From Pseudomonadota bacterium (GTDB taxonomy: Bacteria > Myxococcota_A > Polyangia > Polyangiales > Polyangiaceae): a DNA stretch of 64,000 bases. A model generated the notes under the pieces. The model was not told where the DNA came from. It saw only the letters and a list, made by a program, of their open reading frames with translations, and searched no databases. The stretch covers positions 1 to 64,000 of the forward strand of contig JAEWRL010000100.1 of the NCBI GenBank assembly GCA_023398955.1, read 5' to 3'. Positions within the stretch are counted from its first letter, which is position 1. Each line of letters opens with the position of its first letter. The translations under genes and the position numbers were made by a program. Shown here one piece after another: positions 62,601-64,000 of the stretch.

Positions 62601-63236
62601 TCAGAGGAACCCGACTAGGCCCGCCATGATCCCGAAGTCCGTCAGACTGAGGTCGGTGTCCTGACCGGCCGCTTCCGCGCTGGCGGTCAGCGCGTAGTCG
62701 AGGGTCGGCCCGAGCGTAATGGCGAGGTAGTCCGACGGTGCCAGGAGAAGCGGAAACTCGAGGGACAACGCGACGGCACTGACGTCTACATTGGCCTCTT
62801 CGCCGCTGATGAACGTGATGCCCCCACGCGGCCAGATGCCGAAACCACGAGACAGCATCGTCGCATAGCCGACGCGCGGCGCAAGGCCCAGCATGGACGA
62901 GTCCTCTTCAGCTTCAGTGCCCCCAATGTCCAGCGTCTCGGTGCTGGACGCGTAGACGAGGGACCCACCGATGCTCACTCCGTCAGCCACGAAGTAGTCG
63001 ATGCTCGCGCGAGGGGCGTTGAAGTTCGACTGAGCACGGCGGCCACCTAGAATGGAGAACTCGGAACTGGTCCTCTCCACATCAGTGTCATCATAGCTGG
63101 TGCTGGAGTAGCTGTACCCGAAGACTCGGTCAACCCCCAGGGCCAACTCACCTTGCGGACGAGGCTGCGCCAGCGAGACGGCTGCGGTGGATGTAAGGGT
63201 CAGTAGGCTGGAAATGGCGACAAATCGTCGAATCAT
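62601..63236 (-). CDS. Putative outer-membrane beta-barrel protein
   Basis: A 211-residue protein with a signal peptide (MIRRFVAISSLLTLTSTAAV, cleavage near SLAQ). The mature part has regular beta strands with aromatic/hydrophobic alternation, such as GELALGVDRVFGYSY, ASIDYFVADGVSIGGSLVYA, LAPRVGYATMLSRGFGIWPR and YLAITLGPTLDYALTASAEA, ending GIMAGLVGFL. The terminal residues and pattern fit an 8-stranded OmpA-like or OmpW-like barrel with no second domain. Start ATG 63236; an upstream in-frame start (63290) does not begin with the signal. Function unknown. Confidence 0.8.
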   Translation of the reverse strand: MIRRFVAISSLLTLTSTAAVSLAQPRPQGELALGVDRVFGYSYSSTSYDDTDVERTSSEFSILGGRRAQSNFNAPRASIDYFVADGVSIGGSLVYASSTETLDIGGTEAEEDSSMLGLAPRVGYATMLSRGFGIWPRGGITFISGEEANVDVSAVALSLEFPLLLAPSDYLAITLGPTLDYALTASAEAAGQDTDLSLTDFGIMAGLVGFL

Positions 63237-63415
63237 TGCGCTCCTCGGCCGCAAGAAAACGGCTGCTGGAGGTGCTGCTTCATGCCGCACCGGCAGACGA
63301 TTCTCCTACACCGCTCGAACCACCGCCAGTTTTTGACAGCTGGAGGGATGACGCCGACAGCACCGAAGCGCGGCTCCCGGCTCCTCGCAGAATGCGTACT
63401 CCACCGCGCCCGGCG

Positions 63416-64000
63416 CTAACGTTTCTCTTCCCAGGCCTCGCGCCGCACCCGGGACGCTTCCCTGAGCTTCCGTTGCTGCTCGAGGTTCCTGCCCACGGGG
63501 GTATCGCCGAAAACGACTCGATAGGGGTCATCAGTCCCCTCGATGAAGTCAACGAACTGGAGGTAGTCGCTGAAGACCGCCCCCTGCCAGCTAGACGTCG
63601 AGAAGCTCCATGTCGCACCAGCAAAGAGAGTCTCCAGGTGGAAATCGAGCAGCTGGTCCAGGACCAGGCCTGAGGCATTCCGAGGATAGACGGTCAACCC
63701 CACATTGTAGACGTCGCCGGCCGTGCTTGCTTTGACGATCCCCTCCAAAGACCAATAGCCGCTGGAACCGTAGGAGTCTACCACCTGAGCGTTGGTGATC
63801 GTCGGAGCGAGCGGGTGGTGCTCGACGGCTCCATAGTCACTGGCTCCCAGCTCGACGACCACATCCGTCACCGATTCCATGTTGAAGCACACGTCCAGGT
63901 AGTTCGTCCAGAGCCCGCCTTCCTCGCCTGGGGCCAGACATGGAATGGTCAAAGCAGAGCTTCCCGCCAGCGTGCGGTACGGCAGAGTATCTGCATAGGT
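63416..64000 (-). CDS. C-terminal part of unknown exported or surface protein, cut by window edge
   Basis: The frame is open to base 64000, so the 5' end is outside; 194 codons are visible. Features include LWTNYLDVCFNMESVTDVVV, DYGAVEHHPLAPTITNAQVV and TVYPRNASGLVLDQLLDFHL, with a polar basic tail (EASRVRREAWEEKR). The text looks like a secreted FxLYD-like or similar beta-rich domain: residues such as LEGIVKASTAGDVYNVGLTV fit that fold. This is a weak resemblance. The gene ends 179 bases before the barrel gene start and is read in the same direction. Confidence 0.7.
   Translation of the reverse strand, partial: TYADTLPYRTLAGSSALTIPCLAPGEEGGLWTNYLDVCFNMESVTDVVVELGASDYGAVEHHPLAPTITNAQVVDSYGSSGYWSLEGIVKASTAGDVYNVGLTVYPRNASGLVLDQLLDFHLETLFAGATWSFSTSSWQGAVFSDYLQFVDFIEGTDDPYRVVFGDTPVGRNLEQQRKLREASRVRREAWEEKR

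Overview
This 64 kb window looks like a piece of a large, GC-rich myxobacterial chromosome (Myxococcota, probably class Polyangia). That is an inference from gene style. The clues are many lipoproteins with Gly/Ser/Ala/Asp-rich linkers after the lipobox cysteine, several multi-domain histidine kinases, a TonB-dependent receptor carrying an N-terminal TonB C-terminal-type domain, and fibro-slime, kelch, beta-propeller and cysteine-repeat surface proteins. No rRNA, tRNA, CRISPR array, phage or intact insertion sequence was seen.

Layout. (1) 1-6377: a chemosensory operon cheA(partial)-cheR-cheB-cheW-mcp with overlapping genes, a CheA whose visible Hpt region has no phospho-accepting His, and a soluble receptor with two Cys-rich PAS domains. 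(2) 6711-7319: a small methyltransferase. (3) 7442-16458, leftward: a seven-gene, translationally coupled metal-efflux operon, blaI - M56 peptidase - czcC - czcB - czcA - lipoprotein - dmeF. The regulators are of the beta-lactam-sensing BlaI/BlaR1 type. The M56 protein has no penicillin-binding sensor and instead has a His/Cys-rich loop at the predicted outer face. A palindrome covers the -35 element of the operon promoter and recurs inside czcC. I regard this as the strongest candidate for an undescribed system. (4) 16721-22186: a TonB-dependent receptor, a lipoprotein and a dedicated exbB-exbD-tonB set. (5) 22197-33844: lipoproteins, an ion-transporter-superfamily permease, a DUF4091 secreted protein, an exported methyltransferase-fold protein, a beta-propeller lipoprotein with a sigma-54-like promoter, a PhzF enzyme, a fibro-slime protein and a kelch lipoprotein. 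(6) 34035-38074: a hybrid histidine kinase divergent from a DUF763 gene. (7) 38244-44661: a ten-repeat Cys-rich lipoprotein, two small exported or anchored proteins, a PD-(D/E)XK transposase-family nuclease and a Tat-exported phosphoesterase, with two long gene-poor gaps. (8) 45479-52970: a surface-polysaccharide cluster (Caps_synth-like transferase, GT2, a GT2-TagF-TPR fusion, sulfotransferase). (9) 53159-61321: a sensory block of three histidine kinases and one single-domain response regulator. (10) 61376-64000: a lipoprotein with a perfectly spaced Kunitz/BPTI domain, an outer-membrane-like protein and a protein cut by the window edge.

Start codons were moved inside many open frames when a ribosome binding site, lipobox or overlap with the upstream stop favoured a later start. 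Those choices are stated in the entries.
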